A stretch of DNA of 64,000 nt from Flavimobilis rhizosphaerae. GTDB taxonomy: Bacteria; Actinomycetota; Actinomycetes; Actinomycetales; Cellulomonadaceae. Of the stretch, positions 15,662 to 25,444 are shown one piece after another (positions within the stretch are counted from its first letter, which is position 1; the number at the start of each line of letters is the position of its first letter). The stretch lies in assembly GCF_014852685.1 (NCBI RefSeq), contig NZ_JACZDF010000001.1, forward strand, positions 682,001 through 746,000, in the 5' to 3' direction. The notes beneath the pieces were generated by a model, which saw only the letters and a list, made by a program, of their open reading frames with translations, was not told the origin of the DNA and searched no databases. The translations under genes were made by a program, and so were the position numbers.

Positions 15662-16498
15662 ATGAGCACGGAGCGTCGCGGCGCCCCCGTCCGTGACGGT
15701 GCGCGGACCGCCGTCGCATCCGTCATCACGGGCATCCTCATGACAGGCCCAGTCGCGCTCGTCCTCGGAGTCGTCTCGCTCGTCGCCCGACCGGCCGCCG
15801 CGGTGCGGCGGCTCGCGGTCGTCGGGTGCGTGCTCGGGCTCCTCGGCACGGCCGGGTGGGGCGTGTGGGCCGTGAGCGTTCCGACGGGGTCCGGGACCGC
15901 CGTCGCCGCGGCCGCGCCGACACCGGTGCGGCTCGCCCTGCCGCCGACGGCGGTCGCGCTCACCGACGAGAGGTCCGCGCTCGACACCGAGACGGGTTCC
16001 CGGGCCACCGACGCCACGGAGAGCGCCAGCGCGACGGTGACGATCGAGGACCTCGACGGCAAGGGCGAGGTCCCGGTGCTCGGCACGGAGTCCGGGCTCG
16101 TGCTGAGCCTCCCGCTGGACGTCGCGGCGTTCTCGACGTCCGGCTGGACGGTCGACGGGGGCGACGGCACCACCGAGACGATGCGCGCGACGTTCACCCA
16201 CGACGGCACGGCGGTCAACGTCGTTGTCACGCTGCACCCGACCGCGACGGATGCAGAGGCGGCGATCGCGAGCGCCGTCCGGGACCGGCTCACGAGCCCT
16301 GACGCGTCCGAGCGGTCGGCCCTCACCCTCCGGGACGGTGCCGAGGCGCGCCGTGTCGTCGAGGCGGGCGTCACGACGTTCGCGTGGTCGGAGTTCACTG
16401 CGAGCGTCGAGGTCGACGGCCCCTCGAAGGACGCGCGCGTCTTCGTCGACCGCTTCCTCCTCGGAACGGGGGAGCAGGGCGGTCAGCAGTCTCGCTAG
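15662..16498 (+). CDS. Hypothetical membrane-anchored protein
   Basis: 278 residues from the ATG at 15662, directly after GAGGAG. Two hydrophobic spans lie near residues 18-43 ('ASVITGILMTGPVALVLGVV') and 50-72 ('LAVVGCVLGLLGTAGWGVWA'). A Thr/Ala-rich linker and a ~150-residue region rich in Asp, Thr and Val follow, with no family I recognise ('LSLPLDVAAFSTSGWTVDGG' ... 'VDRFLLG'). With two spans, either both ends face the cytoplasm or the first acts as a signal anchor. It stands 9 bases before argS and is probably co-transcribed with it. Confidence 0.6.
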   Translation: MSTERRGAPVRDGARTAVASVITGILMTGPVALVLGVVSLVARPAAAVRRLAVVGCVLGLLGTAGWGVWAVSVPTGSGTAVAAAAPTPVRLALPPTAVALTDERSALDTETGSRATDATESASATVTIEDLDGKGEVPVLGTESGLVLSLPLDVAAFSTSGWTVDGGDGTTETMRATFTHDGTAVNVVVTLHPTATDAEAAIASAVRDRLTSPDASERSALTLRDGAEARRVVEAGVTTFAWSEFTASVEVDGPSKDARVFVDRFLLGTGEQGGQQSR

Positions 16499-16507
16499 GA
16501 TTGCCCG

Positions 16508-18187
16508 GTGACTCCCGACGAGCTCTCCCACGCGATCAGTTCCGCCCTCGCCGCCGCCGTCGCTGACGGCACCCTGGCCCTGCCTGCCGAGGACCTCCCG
16601 GCGACCGTCCACGTCGAGCGACCCCGCCAGCGTGAGCACGGTGACTGGGCGACGAACGTCGCGCTCCAGCTCGCGAAGAAGGCGGGCGTCGCCCCGCGCG
16701 TCCTCGCCGAGGATCTCGCAGCGCGCCTCGGCGCGACGCCGGGCGTCGCGAAGGTCGACGTCGCAGGCCCCGGCTTCCTCAACATCACGCTCGAGGCCGC
16801 AGCGGCGGGCGAGCTCGCACGCACGATCCTCGAGGCAGGCGCGGCCTACGGCCGCGGCACGGCCGAGGCTGGCAAGAAGATCAACCTCGAGTTCGTCTCC
16901 GCGAACCCCACGGGCCCCATCCACATCGGCGGCGTCCGCTGGGCCGCGGTCGGCGACTCGCTCGCGCGCGTCCTCGAGGCGCAGGGCGCCGACGTGACGC
17001 GCGAGTACTACTTCAACGACCACGGCGCGCAGATCGACCGCTTCGCACGGTCGCTGCTCGCGCGCGCCCGCGGTGAGGAGGCGCCCGAGGACGGCTACGG
17101 CGGCCAGTACATCCAGGACATCGCCGACGCCGTCCAGGCGGACGTCGCCGCGGCGGGCGAGCCGGACCCGCTCACGCTCCCCGACGCGGAGGCCCAGGAG
17201 GTCTTCCGTGCGCGTGGCGTCGAGCGCATGTTCGGCGAGATCAAGCAGTCGCTCCACGAGTTCGGCGTGGACTTCGACGTCTTCTTCCACGAGGACTCGC
17301 TCCACGAGTCGGGGGCCGTCGAGCGCGCCATCGAGCGGCTGCGCGCCGCCGGGCACATCTTCGAGAAGGACGGCGCCACGTGGCTGCGCACGACCGACTT
17401 CGGGGACGACAAGGACCGCGTCGTCGTGAAGTCCGACGGCGACGCCGCCTACATCGCGGGCGACATCGCCTACTACCTCGACAAGCGGGAGCGCGGCTTC
17501 GACGTCGAGATCCTCATGCTCGGCGCCGACCACCACGGCTACGTCGCGCGCATGCAGGCCGTGTGCGCCGCGTTCGGCGACACCCCGAACGTCAACCTCC
17601 AGATTCTCATCGGGCAGATGGTCAACCTCCTCAAGGACGGCCAGCCACTGCGCATGTCGAAGCGCGCCGGCACGATCGTCACGCTCGAGGACCTCGTCGA
17701 GATCGTCGGCGTCGACGCCGCCCGCTACTCGCTCGCACGCTCGTCGTCGGACTCCTCGATCGACCTCGACCTCGACCTGCTCGCCCGCGCGAGCAACGAG
17801 AACCCCGTCTTCTACGTGCAGTACGCGCACGCCCGCACCGCGAACGTCGCGCGCAACGCCGCCGAGCACGGGGTCCGCCGCGAGGACGGCTTCGACCCGT
17901 CGCTCCTCGACCACGCGACCGAGGCCGCGCTCCTCGGCGCGCTCACCGAGTTCCCGCGCGTCGTCGCGCAGGCCGCGGAGCTCCGCGAGCCGCACCGCGT
18001 CGCCCGCTACCTCGAGGCCCTCGCCGGCTCGTACCACAAGTGGTACGGCGAGCGTCGCGTGACGCCGCTCGGCGACGAGCCCGTGGGCGACGAGCACCGC
18101 ACGCGCCTGTGGCTCAACGACGCGACCCGTCAGGTCCTCGCGAACGGCCTCGGCCTGCTCGGCGTCTCCGCACCGGAGCGCATGTGA
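16508..18187 (+). CDS. argS: Arginyl-tRNA synthetase
   Basis: 559 residues, normal for the enzyme that charges tRNA-Arg with arginine in the cytoplasm. The N-terminal add-on domain is followed by the class I signature '[11 protein letters not shown]' (HIGH motif ending in Gly, as in many actinobacteria) near residue 135 and 'LRMSKRAGT' (KMSK-type) near 385. The C-terminal DALR anticodon-binding domain ends '...[12 protein letters not shown]' with the RNA-contacting helices in place. GTG start with AGGA about 9 bases upstream. The last bases overlap lysA as GTGA. The coupling to lysA is common in actinobacteria, where argS-lysA form one operon. Confidence 0.95.
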   Translation: MTPDELSHAISSALAAAVADGTLALPAEDLPATVHVERPRQREHGDWATNVALQLAKKAGVAPRVLAEDLAARLGATPGVAKVDVAGPGFLNITLEAAAAGELARTILEAGAAYGRGTAEAGKKINLEFVSANPTGPIHIGGVRWAAVGDSLARVLEAQGADVTREYYFNDHGAQIDRFARSLLARARGEEAPEDGYGGQYIQDIADAVQADVAAAGEPDPLTLPDAEAQEVFRARGVERMFGEIKQSLHEFGVDFDVFFHEDSLHESGAVERAIERLRAAGHIFEKDGATWLRTTDFGDDKDRVVVKSDGDAAYIAGDIAYYLDKRERGFDVEILMLGADHHGYVARMQAVCAAFGDTPNVNLQILIGQMVNLLKDGQPLRMSKRAGTIVTLEDLVEIVGVDAARYSLARSSSDSSIDLDLDLLARASNENPVFYVQYAHARTANVARNAAEHGVRREDGFDPSLLDHATEAALLGALTEFPRVVAQAAELREPHRVARYLEALAGSYHKWYGERRVTPLGDEPVGDEHRTRLWLNDATRQVLANGLGLLGVSAPERM

Positions 18188-19587
18188 GCGCCGCGGCCGG
18201 CGGGCCCGTGCCCGCACAGGTGCCGGGCGGCACGTCGATGCCCGGTGAGCCGTGGCCCCGCTCGGCGCGCCGCGACGGCGACGGCGTCGTGCACGTCGCG
18301 GGCGTCGACGTCCGTGAGGTCGCCGCCGAGCACGGCACGCCCGCCTACCTCGTCGACGAGGCTGACATGCGCGGCCGCGCACGCGCCTACCGCACGGCGT
18401 TCGAGGCGGCGTTCGCCGAGATCGGCGCCGAGGTCGACGTCTACTACGCGGGCAAGGCCTTCCTCTCGACGGCCGTCGCACGCTGGATGCACGCCGAGGG
18501 CCTGCGCATCGACACCGCGTCGGGCGCAGAGCTCCTCACGGCGCTCCGCGCGGGGGTGCCCGGCGCGGACATCGGCCTCCACGGCAACAACAAGTCCGAC
18601 GCAGAGATCGCGCGCGCCCTCGACGAGGGGGTCGGACGCATCATCGTCGACTCCCTCGCGGAGATCGAGCGGGTCGCAGACGCCGCCGGCGCGCGCGGTG
18701 TCACCGCGCCCGTCATGGTGCGCGTGACGACGGGCGTCCACGCGGGCGGCCACGAGTACATCGCGACGGCCCACGAGGACCAGAAGTTCGGCCTCTCCGT
18801 CACGTCACGCGAAGGTGCGGACAGCCCCGCGCTCGCGGGACTGCTCGCGGTGCTCGCACGCCCCGAGCTCACGCTCCAAGGCATCCACTCGCACATCGGC
18901 TCCCAGATCCTCGACGCGTCCGGCTTCGCGGCGGCCGCGCACAGGGTGCTCGAGCTCCGCGGCACGCTTGCCGCACGGACCGGGGTCCTCGTCGACGAGG
19001 TCGACCTCGGCGGCGGCTACGGCATCGCGTACCTGCCGGGCGAGGTCGCGCTCGACCCCGAGCGCGTCGCCAAGGAGATTGCCACGGCCGTCGCGGACGT
19101 CGCCGCGAACCTCGGCCAGCCCCTGCCGCGCTTCTCGATCGAGCCCGGCCGCTCGATCGCCGGCCCGCCGGGGACGACGCTCTACACGGTCGGCACGATC
19201 AAGCCCGTGCGCGTCGACGACACGACGACCCGCCTCTACGTGTCCGTCGACGGCGGCATGAGCGACAACGTGCGCCCCGCGCTCTACGGCGCTGCCTACC
19301 ACGCCGAGATCGCGGGCCGCCTCTCGACGGCCCCGCCCGCGCTCGCGCGCGTCGTCGGCAAGCACTGCGAGTCGGGCGACATCGTCGTCCACGACGTGTG
19401 GCTGCCCGCGGACGTGCGTGCGGGCGACCTCCTGCTCGTCGCCGCGACGGGCGCCTACGGACGTTCGATGGCGTCGAACTACAACCTGGTGCCGCGCCCG
19501 CCTGTCATCGCCCTCGCCGAGGGTGGGACGCGCGTGCTCGTGCGCCGCGAGACCGAGGACGACCTGCTCGGGCTCGACGTCGGCTGA
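18184..19587 (+). CDS. lysA: Diaminopimelate decarboxylase
   Basis: 467 residues from the GTG at 18184, which overlaps the argS stop as GTGA. This PLP enzyme makes L-lysine from meso-diaminopimelate, the last step of lysine synthesis. 'YYAGKAFLS' carries the PLP lysine (K91). 'HSHIGSQ' binds the substrate, '[10 protein letters not shown]' is the glycine loop for the cofactor phosphate, and 'EPGRSI' and 'KHCESGD' (catalytic Cys and neighbouring residues) are present. The ~60-residue N-terminal part before the barrel is typical of actinobacterial LysA. A perfect hairpin follows two bases after the stop. Confidence 0.95.
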   Translation: MSAAAGGPVPAQVPGGTSMPGEPWPRSARRDGDGVVHVAGVDVREVAAEHGTPAYLVDEADMRGRARAYRTAFEAAFAEIGAEVDVYYAGKAFLSTAVARWMHAEGLRIDTASGAELLTALRAGVPGADIGLHGNNKSDAEIARALDEGVGRIIVDSLAEIERVADAAGARGVTAPVMVRVTTGVHAGGHEYIATAHEDQKFGLSVTSREGADSPALAGLLAVLARPELTLQGIHSHIGSQILDASGFAAAAHRVLELRGTLAARTGVLVDEVDLGGGYGIAYLPGEVALDPERVAKEIATAVADVAANLGQPLPRFSIEPGRSIAGPPGTTLYTVGTIKPVRVDDTTTRLYVSVDGGMSDNVRPALYGAAYHAEIAGRLSTAPPALARVVGKHCESGDIVVHDVWLPADVRAGDLLLVAATGAYGRSMASNYNLVPRPPVIALAEGGTRVLVRRETEDDLLGLDVG

Positions 19588-19589
19588 CA

Positions 19590-19625
19590 GTGCCGGTCCG
19601 TCCACGGACGTGGACGGACCGGCAC
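19590..19625 (+). terminator. Perfect 16-bp hairpin after lysA
   Basis: Arms 19590-19605 and 19610-19625 are exact reverse complements with a 4-base loop (GGAC). No T-run follows. It separates the argS-lysA unit from hom. Confidence 0.65.
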
Positions 19626-19725
19626 GGCCGCCCGGCCGACGCCTATCCTGTGCACGACCCCGCCGCGCCCGGCCTGGAGCGGCGGCCGATCCGGGGCGCA
19701 GCGCGCCCCGAACGAAGGAGGACCG

Positions 19726-21018
19726 GTGCCTGCACCGTCCAGCGCCCTGCGCATCGCCCTGCTGGGCTGCGGCGTCGTCGGCACGCAGGTCGTGCGGCTG
19801 CTCACCGAGCAGGCCGAGGACCTCGCGGCACGCGTCGGCGCCCCGCTCGAGCTCGTCGGCGTCGCCGTCCGTGACGTCGACGCCCCCCGCGACGAGGTCG
19901 TCCCGCGTGCCCTCCTCACGACGGACGCCGCCGACCTCGTGACGCGCGCCGACATCGTCGTCGAGCTCATGGGGGGCATCGAGCCTGCGCGCGGCCTCCT
20001 GCTGCGCGCGATCGAGCACGGCGCGAGCGTCGTCACCGCGAACAAGGCGCTCCTCGCGCAGCACGGCCCCGAGCTCTACCAGGCCGCCGACGCCGCAGGC
20101 GTCGACGTCTACTTCGAGGCCGCCGTCGCGGGCGCGATCCCGCTCGTGCGACCGCTGCGCGAGTCGCTCGCGGGCGACCGCGTGCGCCGCGTCCTCGGCA
20201 TCGTCAACGGCACGACGAACTACATCCTCGACGAGATGACGACGAAGGGCCTCGCGTTCGACGACGTCCTGCGTACCGCGCAGGAGCTCGGCTACGCCGA
20301 GGCCGACCCCACGGCCGACGTCGAGGGCCACGACGCCGCGGCCAAGGCCGCGATCATCGCGTCGCTCGCGTTCCACACCCGCGTGACGCTCGACGACGTC
20401 GCGTGCGAGGGCATCACGAAGGTCTCGGCCGACGACGTCGCCTGGGCGACCGCGACGGGCCACGTCATCAAGCTCCTCGCGATCGCCGAGCTCACCGACG
20501 ACGGCGTCGCCGTGCGCGTCCACCCGTCGCTCGTCCCCGCGACGCACCCGCTCGCGACCGTCGGCGGCGCGTTCAACGCCGTCTTCGTCGAGGCCGAGGC
20601 CGCGGGCGAGCTCATGTTCTACGGCCGCGGCGCCGGCGGTGCGCCGACGGCGTCCGCCGTCGTCGGCGACGTCGTCTCCGTGGCCCGCCACCGCGTGCTC
20701 GGCGGCAAGGGGCCCGACGAGTCGCGCTACGCCGACCTGCCGCTCGCCGCCGCCGACTCGGCCGTGACCCGCTACCAGATCCGCGTGCTCGTCGACGACC
20801 GCCCGGGCGTCCTCGCCCGCGTCGCAGGCGTCGTCGCCGAGCGCGACGTCTCGATCGCCGCGATGCGTCAGCAGGGAGAGACCGCCGACGGCGGCGCCCG
20901 CCTCGTGCTCACGACGCACTCCGCACCCGAGGCCGCGCTCGCGGCCACTGTCGAGGCCGTGCGCGCCCTCGACGTCGTCAAGGAAGTCACCTCCGTCCTG
21001 AGAGTAGAGGGAGCCTGA
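19726..21018 (+). CDS. hom: Homoserine dehydrogenase
   Basis: 430 residues, GTG start nine bases after AGGAGG-type sequence. It reduces aspartate semialdehyde to homoserine, the branch point towards threonine and methionine. '[14 protein letters not shown]' is the NAD(P)-binding glycine loop. '[12 protein letters not shown]' follows, and '[11 protein letters not shown]' and '[20 protein letters not shown]' are the signature with catalytic Lys/Asp residues. The C-terminal ~80 residues ('[20 protein letters not shown]') form an ACT domain, which gives threonine feedback control in relatives. It overlaps thrC by one base (TGATG), so hom, thrC and thrB are one operon. Confidence 0.96.
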   Translation: MPAPSSALRIALLGCGVVGTQVVRLLTEQAEDLAARVGAPLELVGVAVRDVDAPRDEVVPRALLTTDAADLVTRADIVVELMGGIEPARGLLLRAIEHGASVVTANKALLAQHGPELYQAADAAGVDVYFEAAVAGAIPLVRPLRESLAGDRVRRVLGIVNGTTNYILDEMTTKGLAFDDVLRTAQELGYAEADPTADVEGHDAAAKAAIIASLAFHTRVTLDDVACEGITKVSADDVAWATATGHVIKLLAIAELTDDGVAVRVHPSLVPATHPLATVGGAFNAVFVEAEAAGELMFYGRGAGGAPTASAVVGDVVSVARHRVLGGKGPDESRYADLPLAAADSAVTRYQIRVLVDDRPGVLARVAGVVAERDVSIAAMRQQGETADGGARLVLTTHSAPEAALAATVEAVRALDVVKEVTSVLRVEGA

Positions 21019-22088
21019 TGGCCCACCAGTGGCAGGGAATCATCCGCGAGTACGGCGACCTGCTCCCCGAGCACCTGCGCACGCACGTCGTGACGCTCGG
21101 CGAGGGTGGTACGCCGCTCGTGCCCGCCCCCGCGCTCTCGCGCCGCACGGGCGCGCAGGTCTTCGTCAAGGTCGAGGGCATGAACCCGACCGGCTCGTTC
21201 AAGGACCGCGGCATGACGACCGCGATCTCGGCGGCCGCCGCGCGCGGCGCGAAGGCCGTCGTGTGCGCCTCGACCGGCAACACGTCGGCGTCGGCCGCGG
21301 CGTACGCGACCGCCGCGGGCATGACGTGCGCGGTCCTCGTGCCCGACGGCAAGATCGCCATGGGCAAGCTCAGCCAGGCGATCGCGCACGGCGCACGCCT
21401 GCTCCAGGTCGACGGCAACTTCGACGACTGCCTCGACATCGCGCGCAAGCTCGCCGAGGTCTACCCGGTCGAGCTCGTGAACTCCGTCAACCCCGACCGC
21501 ATCGAGGGTCAGAAGACCGCGTCCTTCGAGATCGTCGACGTCCTCGGCGACGCCCCGGACATCCACTGCCTGCCCGTCGGCAACGCCGGGAACATCACGG
21601 CCTATTGGAAGGGCTTCCGCGAGTACGCCGAGGCCGGAGTCGCGTCCCGCACGCCGCAGATGTGGGGCTTCCAGGCCGAGGGTGCCTCGCCGCTCGTCAA
21701 GGGATACCCGGTCGACGAGCCCGAGACGATCGCGACCGCGATCCGCATCGGCAAGCCGGCGTCGTGGGACCAGGCGATCGAGGCGCGTGACACCTCGGGC
21801 GGCGTCATCGAGGCCGTCACCGACGAGCAGATCCTCGCCGCGCACCGCATCCTCTCAGCCGAGGTCGGTGTGTTCGTCGAGCCCGCCTCCGCGGCGGGCG
21901 TCGCGGGCCTGCTCATGCGTGCCGAGCGTGGTCTCGTGCCCGCGGGCGCGCGCGTGACGATCACGGTGACCGGCCACGGTCTTAAGGACCCGCAGTGGGC
22001 GCTGCGCACGCTCGACGGCGCGGACGTCGAGCCGCAGAAGGTCCAGGTCGACGTCATGTCGGTCGCCGACGCCCTCGGCCTCGTCTGA
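21018..22088 (+). CDS. thrC: Threonine synthase
   Basis: 356 residues. ATG at 21018 shares a base with the hom stop, with GAGGGAG upstream. It is a PLP enzyme of fold type II that converts O-phosphohomoserine to threonine. The PLP lysine is K62 in '[11 protein letters not shown]'. '[14 protein letters not shown]' binds the substrate phosphate, and '[14 protein letters not shown]' is the glycine loop for the cofactor phosphate. The length and N terminus ('[16 protein letters not shown]') are those of the short actinobacterial form without the extended N-terminal domain. Only two bases separate it from thrB. Confidence 0.96.
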   Translation: MAHQWQGIIREYGDLLPEHLRTHVVTLGEGGTPLVPAPALSRRTGAQVFVKVEGMNPTGSFKDRGMTTAISAAAARGAKAVVCASTGNTSASAAAYATAAGMTCAVLVPDGKIAMGKLSQAIAHGARLLQVDGNFDDCLDIARKLAEVYPVELVNSVNPDRIEGQKTASFEIVDVLGDAPDIHCLPVGNAGNITAYWKGFREYAEAGVASRTPQMWGFQAEGASPLVKGYPVDEPETIATAIRIGKPASWDQAIEARDTSGGVIEAVTDEQILAAHRILSAEVGVFVEPASAAGVAGLLMRAERGLVPAGARVTITVTGHGLKDPQWALRTLDGADVEPQKVQVDVMSVADALGLV

Positions 22089-22090
22089 CC

Positions 22091-23011
22091 ATGCGGCTCG
22101 GTCACGACCACGTCCGGGTGACGGTTCCTGCGACGAGCGCGAACCTCGGCCCGGGCTTCGACTCGATGGGCCTCGCGCTCGGCCGCCACGACGTCCTCGA
22201 TGTGCAGGCGCTCGGCACGGACACGACCGATGTCACGGTCGTCGGCGAGGGGGCGGGGGAGGTGCCGCTCGACGAGCAGCACCTCGTCGTGCGTGCGCTG
22301 CGCGCCGCGCTCGACCTCGTCGGTGCGCCGCAGATCGGCGTGCGCATGACGTGCACGAACGAGATCCCGCACGGCCGCGGCATGGGGTCGTCCGCGGCGG
22401 CGGTCGTCGCGGGCATCGCCGCGGCGCGCGCCCTCATCGCCGATCCGGAGGCGCTCGACGACCGTGTGGCGCTGCGTCTCGCGACGAGCTTCGAGGGTCA
22501 CCCGGACAACGCTGCGCCCGCGATCCTCGGCGGCGCGACCGTCGCCTGGCAGGGCGTCGACGGAGCTCGTGCCACACGCCTCGAGGTCCACCCGGACGTC
22601 GAGCCGTGGGTGCTCGTGCCGACGGAGCGGCTCGCGACGAAGCGTGCGCGCGGCGTCCTGCCGACGCACGTGCCGCACGCCGACGCAGCGTTCAACGCGG
22701 GCCGCGCCGCGCTGCTCGTCGAGGCGCTCACACGTCGACCCGAGCTCCTGCTCGAGGCGACGGAGGACCGGCTCCACCAGGACTACCGCGGTGACGTCAT
22801 GCGCGGCTCCGTCGACCTCGTCCACGCGCTGCGCGAGCGTGGGCTCGCCGCGGTCGTCTCGGGTGCAGGGCCGACGGTCCTCGTGCTCGGACGGGCGAGC
22901 GACGGCGACCTTGTCGCCGACGCCGTCGCGGAGCTGCTCGACGGTGCGCCCGCCTGGCGGGCGTCGTGCCCCGGCATCGACGCCGTCGGCGCGCACGCTG
23001 AGAGACTCTGA
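22091..23011 (+). CDS. thrB: Homoserine kinase
   Basis: 306 residues from the ATG at 22091. A GHMP-family kinase that phosphorylates homoserine for ThrC. 'VTVPATSANLGPGFDSMGLAL' is the N-terminal substrate motif, 'PHGRGMGSSAAAVVAG' is the phosphate-binding GHMP loop, and 'VVSGAGPTVLVLG' is the C-terminal third motif. All three are intact. It is the last gene of hom-thrC-thrB; a small hairpin follows before the long rho leader. Confidence 0.95.
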   Translation: MRLGHDHVRVTVPATSANLGPGFDSMGLALGRHDVLDVQALGTDTTDVTVVGEGAGEVPLDEQHLVVRALRAALDLVGAPQIGVRMTCTNEIPHGRGMGSSAAAVVAGIAAARALIADPEALDDRVALRLATSFEGHPDNAAPAILGGATVAWQGVDGARATRLEVHPDVEPWVLVPTERLATKRARGVLPTHVPHADAAFNAGRAALLVEALTRRPELLLEATEDRLHQDYRGDVMRGSVDLVHALRERGLAAVVSGAGPTVLVLGRASDGDLVADAVAELLDGAPAWRASCPGIDAVGAHAERL

Positions 23012-23015
23012 CGCG

Positions 23016-23034
23016 CGCGTGCACAGGGCACGCG
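23016..23034 (+). terminator. Small hairpin after thrB
   Basis: CGCGTGC at 23016-23022 pairs with GCACGCG at 23028-23034 around a 5-base loop. It starts 4 bases after the thrB stop. No T-run; it may be a weak terminator. Confidence 0.35.
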
Positions 23035-23295
23035 TGAGCGCGTTCCGCTCGTGTACCATGAGTCTGTTCCCCCGGTGATTCTCCTGAGACCGGGTGCGCC
23101 CGCGCCGCGACGCGCCGGGCAGCCACACGGGGGTGCGTCTCCGGAACGTCGCGTCGGCACCTTGCCGGCCCCTGCACGTGCGAGAGCACGGGGTAGTCAC
23201 GTCCGGACGGTCAGCGCGCAGGAGACGCGCGTGGCCTCCACACCAGCGGTCGACCGCACGGGCGGCGCACCGCAACACCAGGGGAAGGGTCCTCA
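23035..23295 (+). promoter_or_regulatory. Long leader and promoter region of rho
   Basis: About 260 bases precede rho without an ORF of note. TACCAT at 23054-23059 is a -10 candidate. A 6-bp stem with 12-base loop (23071-23076 with 23089-23094) follows. Long leaders before rho usually carry autoregulatory rut sites; C-rich unpaired stretches between 23095 and 23290 would suit that, but this is inference. Confidence 0.35.
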
Positions 23296-25371
23296 GTGAC
23301 TGACACCACCTCCGCTCCCTCAGGCGCTCTCAGCGCGATGCGCCTCGCCGAGCTCCAGGCCGTCGCCTCCGGCCTCGGCGTCAAGGGAACCTCGAAGATG
23401 CGCAAGAGCGATCTTGTCGAGGCCATCAAGGGAGCCCGCGGCGGCGCCGCGACGGCAGCCCGCGCCCAGAAGGCTGCGCCGGCAGAGAAGCCCGCGACCG
23501 CCGCGACCACCGCACCGAGCACCGAGAAGGCAGCGGCGCCTGCGCGCGAGGAACGTGCCGAGCGTCCCGCCCGCGCTGAGCGCCCTGCCCGGGCCGAGCG
23601 ACCCGCGCGGGCCGAGCGTCCCGCCGGCGACGAGCGTCCCGCCAGTGACGAGCGCCCCGCCCGCGAGGACGCGGACCGTCCGGCTCGCGCCGAGCGTCAG
23701 CGTCGCAGCGACGACGCCGAGCAGCGTGCCGAGGAGGCGCGCAAGCGGGCCGAGGCTCGGTCCGGCCAGCGTCGCGGCGACGACCGTGGCGCGGACACGT
23801 CGAAGGACGAGACTCCTCGTGCCGCGCGTGAGGCCGTCGCCGCCGACCTTGCGTCGATCGAGCGCGGCCTCGAGCGTGGCCCACGCCGTCGCGCGGGCCG
23901 CGACCAGGGCCCGGCCGACAGCCAGGGCCAGAACAGCCAGGGCCAGAACGGTCAGCCTCAGAACAGCCAGCAGGGCAAGCAGGCTCCGCCGCAGAGCCAG
24001 CAGCAGAGCTCGCAGGCCGGGCCGCGGCAGGCCGGTGAGCACCAGCAGGACCAGCGCTTCGACGACGACGAGCGGGGTGGACGCCGCCGTCGCGGGCGCG
24101 ACCGCTACCGCGAGCGCGACCGCAAGCGCGGCCGCAGCCGCACGGGCAACCTCGACCTCGCGACCGAGGACTTCGAGATCCACGAGGACGACGTCCTCCT
24201 GCCCATCGCCGGGATCCTCGACATCCGCGACAACATGGCGTTCGTCCGTACGAGCGGCTACCTGCCCGGCCCGAGCGACGTCTACGTCTCGATGGGCCAG
24301 GTGAAGAAGGCCGGCCTGCGTCGCGGCGACGCGATCACGGGCGCCGTGCGCCAGCCGCGCGACGGTGACCAGATGCCGCAGTCGAACATCGCGCGTGCTA
24401 AGGCCAACGCGCTCGTCCGGCTCGACTCGGTCAACGGCGACGCGCCGTCGAAGGCGCTCGAGCGTCCCGACTTCCCGAAGCTCACGCCGCTCTACCCGCA
24501 GGAGCGCCTGCGTCTCGAGAACCCCGGGGCGACGAAGCTCACGCCGCGCGTCATCGACATCGTCGCACCCATCGGCAAGGGCCAGCGTGGTCTCATCGTC
24601 GCGCCGCCCAAGGCCGGCAAGACGATCATCATGCAGCAGATCGCGAACTCGATCGCCGTGAACAACCCCGAGGTGCACCTCATGGTCGTCCTCGTCGACG
24701 AGCGTCCTGAGGAGGTCACCGACATGGAGCGGACCGTCGACGGCGAGGTCATCGCCTCGACGTTCGACCGCCCCGCGACGGACCACACGATGGTCGCGGA
24801 GCTCGCGATCGAGCGCGCCAAGCGCCTCGTCGAGCTCGGCCAGGACGTCGTCGTGCTCCTCGACTCGCTCACGCGACTCTCGCGTGCGTACAACCTCGCG
24901 GCCCCGGCGTCGGGTCGCATCCTCTCCGGCGGTGTTGACGCGTCGGCGCTCTACCCGCCCAAGCGGTTCTTCGGTGCGGCACGCAACATCGAGAACGGCG
25001 GTTCGCTCACCATCCTCGCGTCGGCGCTCGTCGAGACGGGCTCGAAGATGGACGAGGTGATCTTCGAGGAGTTCAAGGGCACGGGCAACATGGAGCTCCG
25101 CTTGTCGCGCAACCTCGCGGACAAGCGCATCTTCCCGGCCGTCGACGTCAACGCGTCGGGCACCCGCCGTGAGGAGATCCTCATGGGCGGCGACGAGCTG
25201 AAGATCGTCTGGAAGCTCCGCCGCCTGCTCTCCGGGCTCGACCAGCAGCAGGCGATCGAGCTGCTGCTCGGCAAGTTCAAGGAGACGAAGTCGAACGTCG
25301 AGTTCCTCCTCCAGGTGCAGAAGACGACGCCGACGACCGCGCACGACGAGGACGCCGGCAAGACCGTCTGA
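23296..25371 (+). CDS. rho: Transcription termination factor Rho with long disordered insertion
   Basis: 691 residues; Rho of enteric bacteria has about 420. A helical N-terminal Rho_N region ('LAELQAVASGLGVKG', 'KSDLVEAIK') is followed by ~230 residues of low complexity. These are Ala-rich, then six RPARAE-type hexapeptides (residues 90-125), an Arg/Glu-rich part, then a Gln/Asn-rich stretch (203-254), then an RGR-rich patch. The RNA-binding cold-shock-like domain ('GILDIRDNMAFVRTSGYLPG') and the ATPase domain follow. The latter has 'VAPPKAGKT' (P-loop, ~residue 440), 'VLVDERPEEVTDM', 'LLDSLTRLSRAYN' and the secondary RNA-binding Q/R loops. Basic insertions are normal in actinobacterial Rho and add RNA affinity; the Q/N part is unusual. 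GTG start; a 10-bp terminator hairpin follows. Confidence 0.96.
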   Translation: MTDTTSAPSGALSAMRLAELQAVASGLGVKGTSKMRKSDLVEAIKGARGGAATAARAQKAAPAEKPATAATTAPSTEKAAAPAREERAERPARAERPARAERPARAERPAGDERPASDERPAREDADRPARAERQRRSDDAEQRAEEARKRAEARSGQRRGDDRGADTSKDETPRAAREAVAADLASIERGLERGPRRRAGRDQGPADSQGQNSQGQNGQPQNSQQGKQAPPQSQQQSSQAGPRQAGEHQQDQRFDDDERGGRRRRGRDRYRERDRKRGRSRTGNLDLATEDFEIHEDDVLLPIAGILDIRDNMAFVRTSGYLPGPSDVYVSMGQVKKAGLRRGDAITGAVRQPRDGDQMPQSNIARAKANALVRLDSVNGDAPSKALERPDFPKLTPLYPQERLRLENPGATKLTPRVIDIVAPIGKGQRGLIVAPPKAGKTIIMQQIANSIAVNNPEVHLMVVLVDERPEEVTDMERTVDGEVIASTFDRPATDHTMVAELAIERAKRLVELGQDVVVLLDSLTRLSRAYNLAAPASGRILSGGVDASALYPPKRFFGAARNIENGGSLTILASALVETGSKMDEVIFEEFKGTGNMELRLSRNLADKRIFPAVDVNASGTRREEILMGGDELKIVWKLRRLLSGLDQQQAIELLLGKFKETKSNVEFLLQVQKTTPTTAHDEDAGKTV
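23563..23670 (+). repeat. Six 18-bp in-frame repeats within rho
   Basis: Six consecutive 18-base units encode RPARAE (three times), RPAGDE, RPASDE and RPARED. The DNA copies are diverged at third positions, so the repeat is kept at protein level. It lies in the disordered insertion and is probably variable in copy number between strains. Confidence 0.8.
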
Positions 25372-25390
25372 GTCCCCGCGCACGTACGAC

Positions 25391-25424
25391 GGAGCCCCCG
25401 TGACCGTGAGGCCGCGGGGGCTCC
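25391..25424. terminator. Terminator between rho and the convergent secreted-protein gene
   Basis: 10-bp stem (25391-25400 with 25415-25424) and 14-base loop, 19 bases after the rho stop and 20 bases before the end of the minus-strand gene. It can act in both directions. Confidence 0.65.
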
Positions 25425-25444
25425 GGCGTACCTGCGCTGACGCG

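Noticed and set aside
15611-18481. 956-codon minus-strand frame across argS and the membrane protein
   Set aside because: Arg-rich shadow crossing several real genes and their boundaries.
18805-20919. 704-codon minus-strand frame opposite lysA and hom
   Set aside because: Antisense shadow spanning two conserved genes.
23563-23670. Regular 18-bp repeats as a possible CRISPR array
   Set aside because: There are no spacers, the units are in frame with rho, and they differ at codon third positions.
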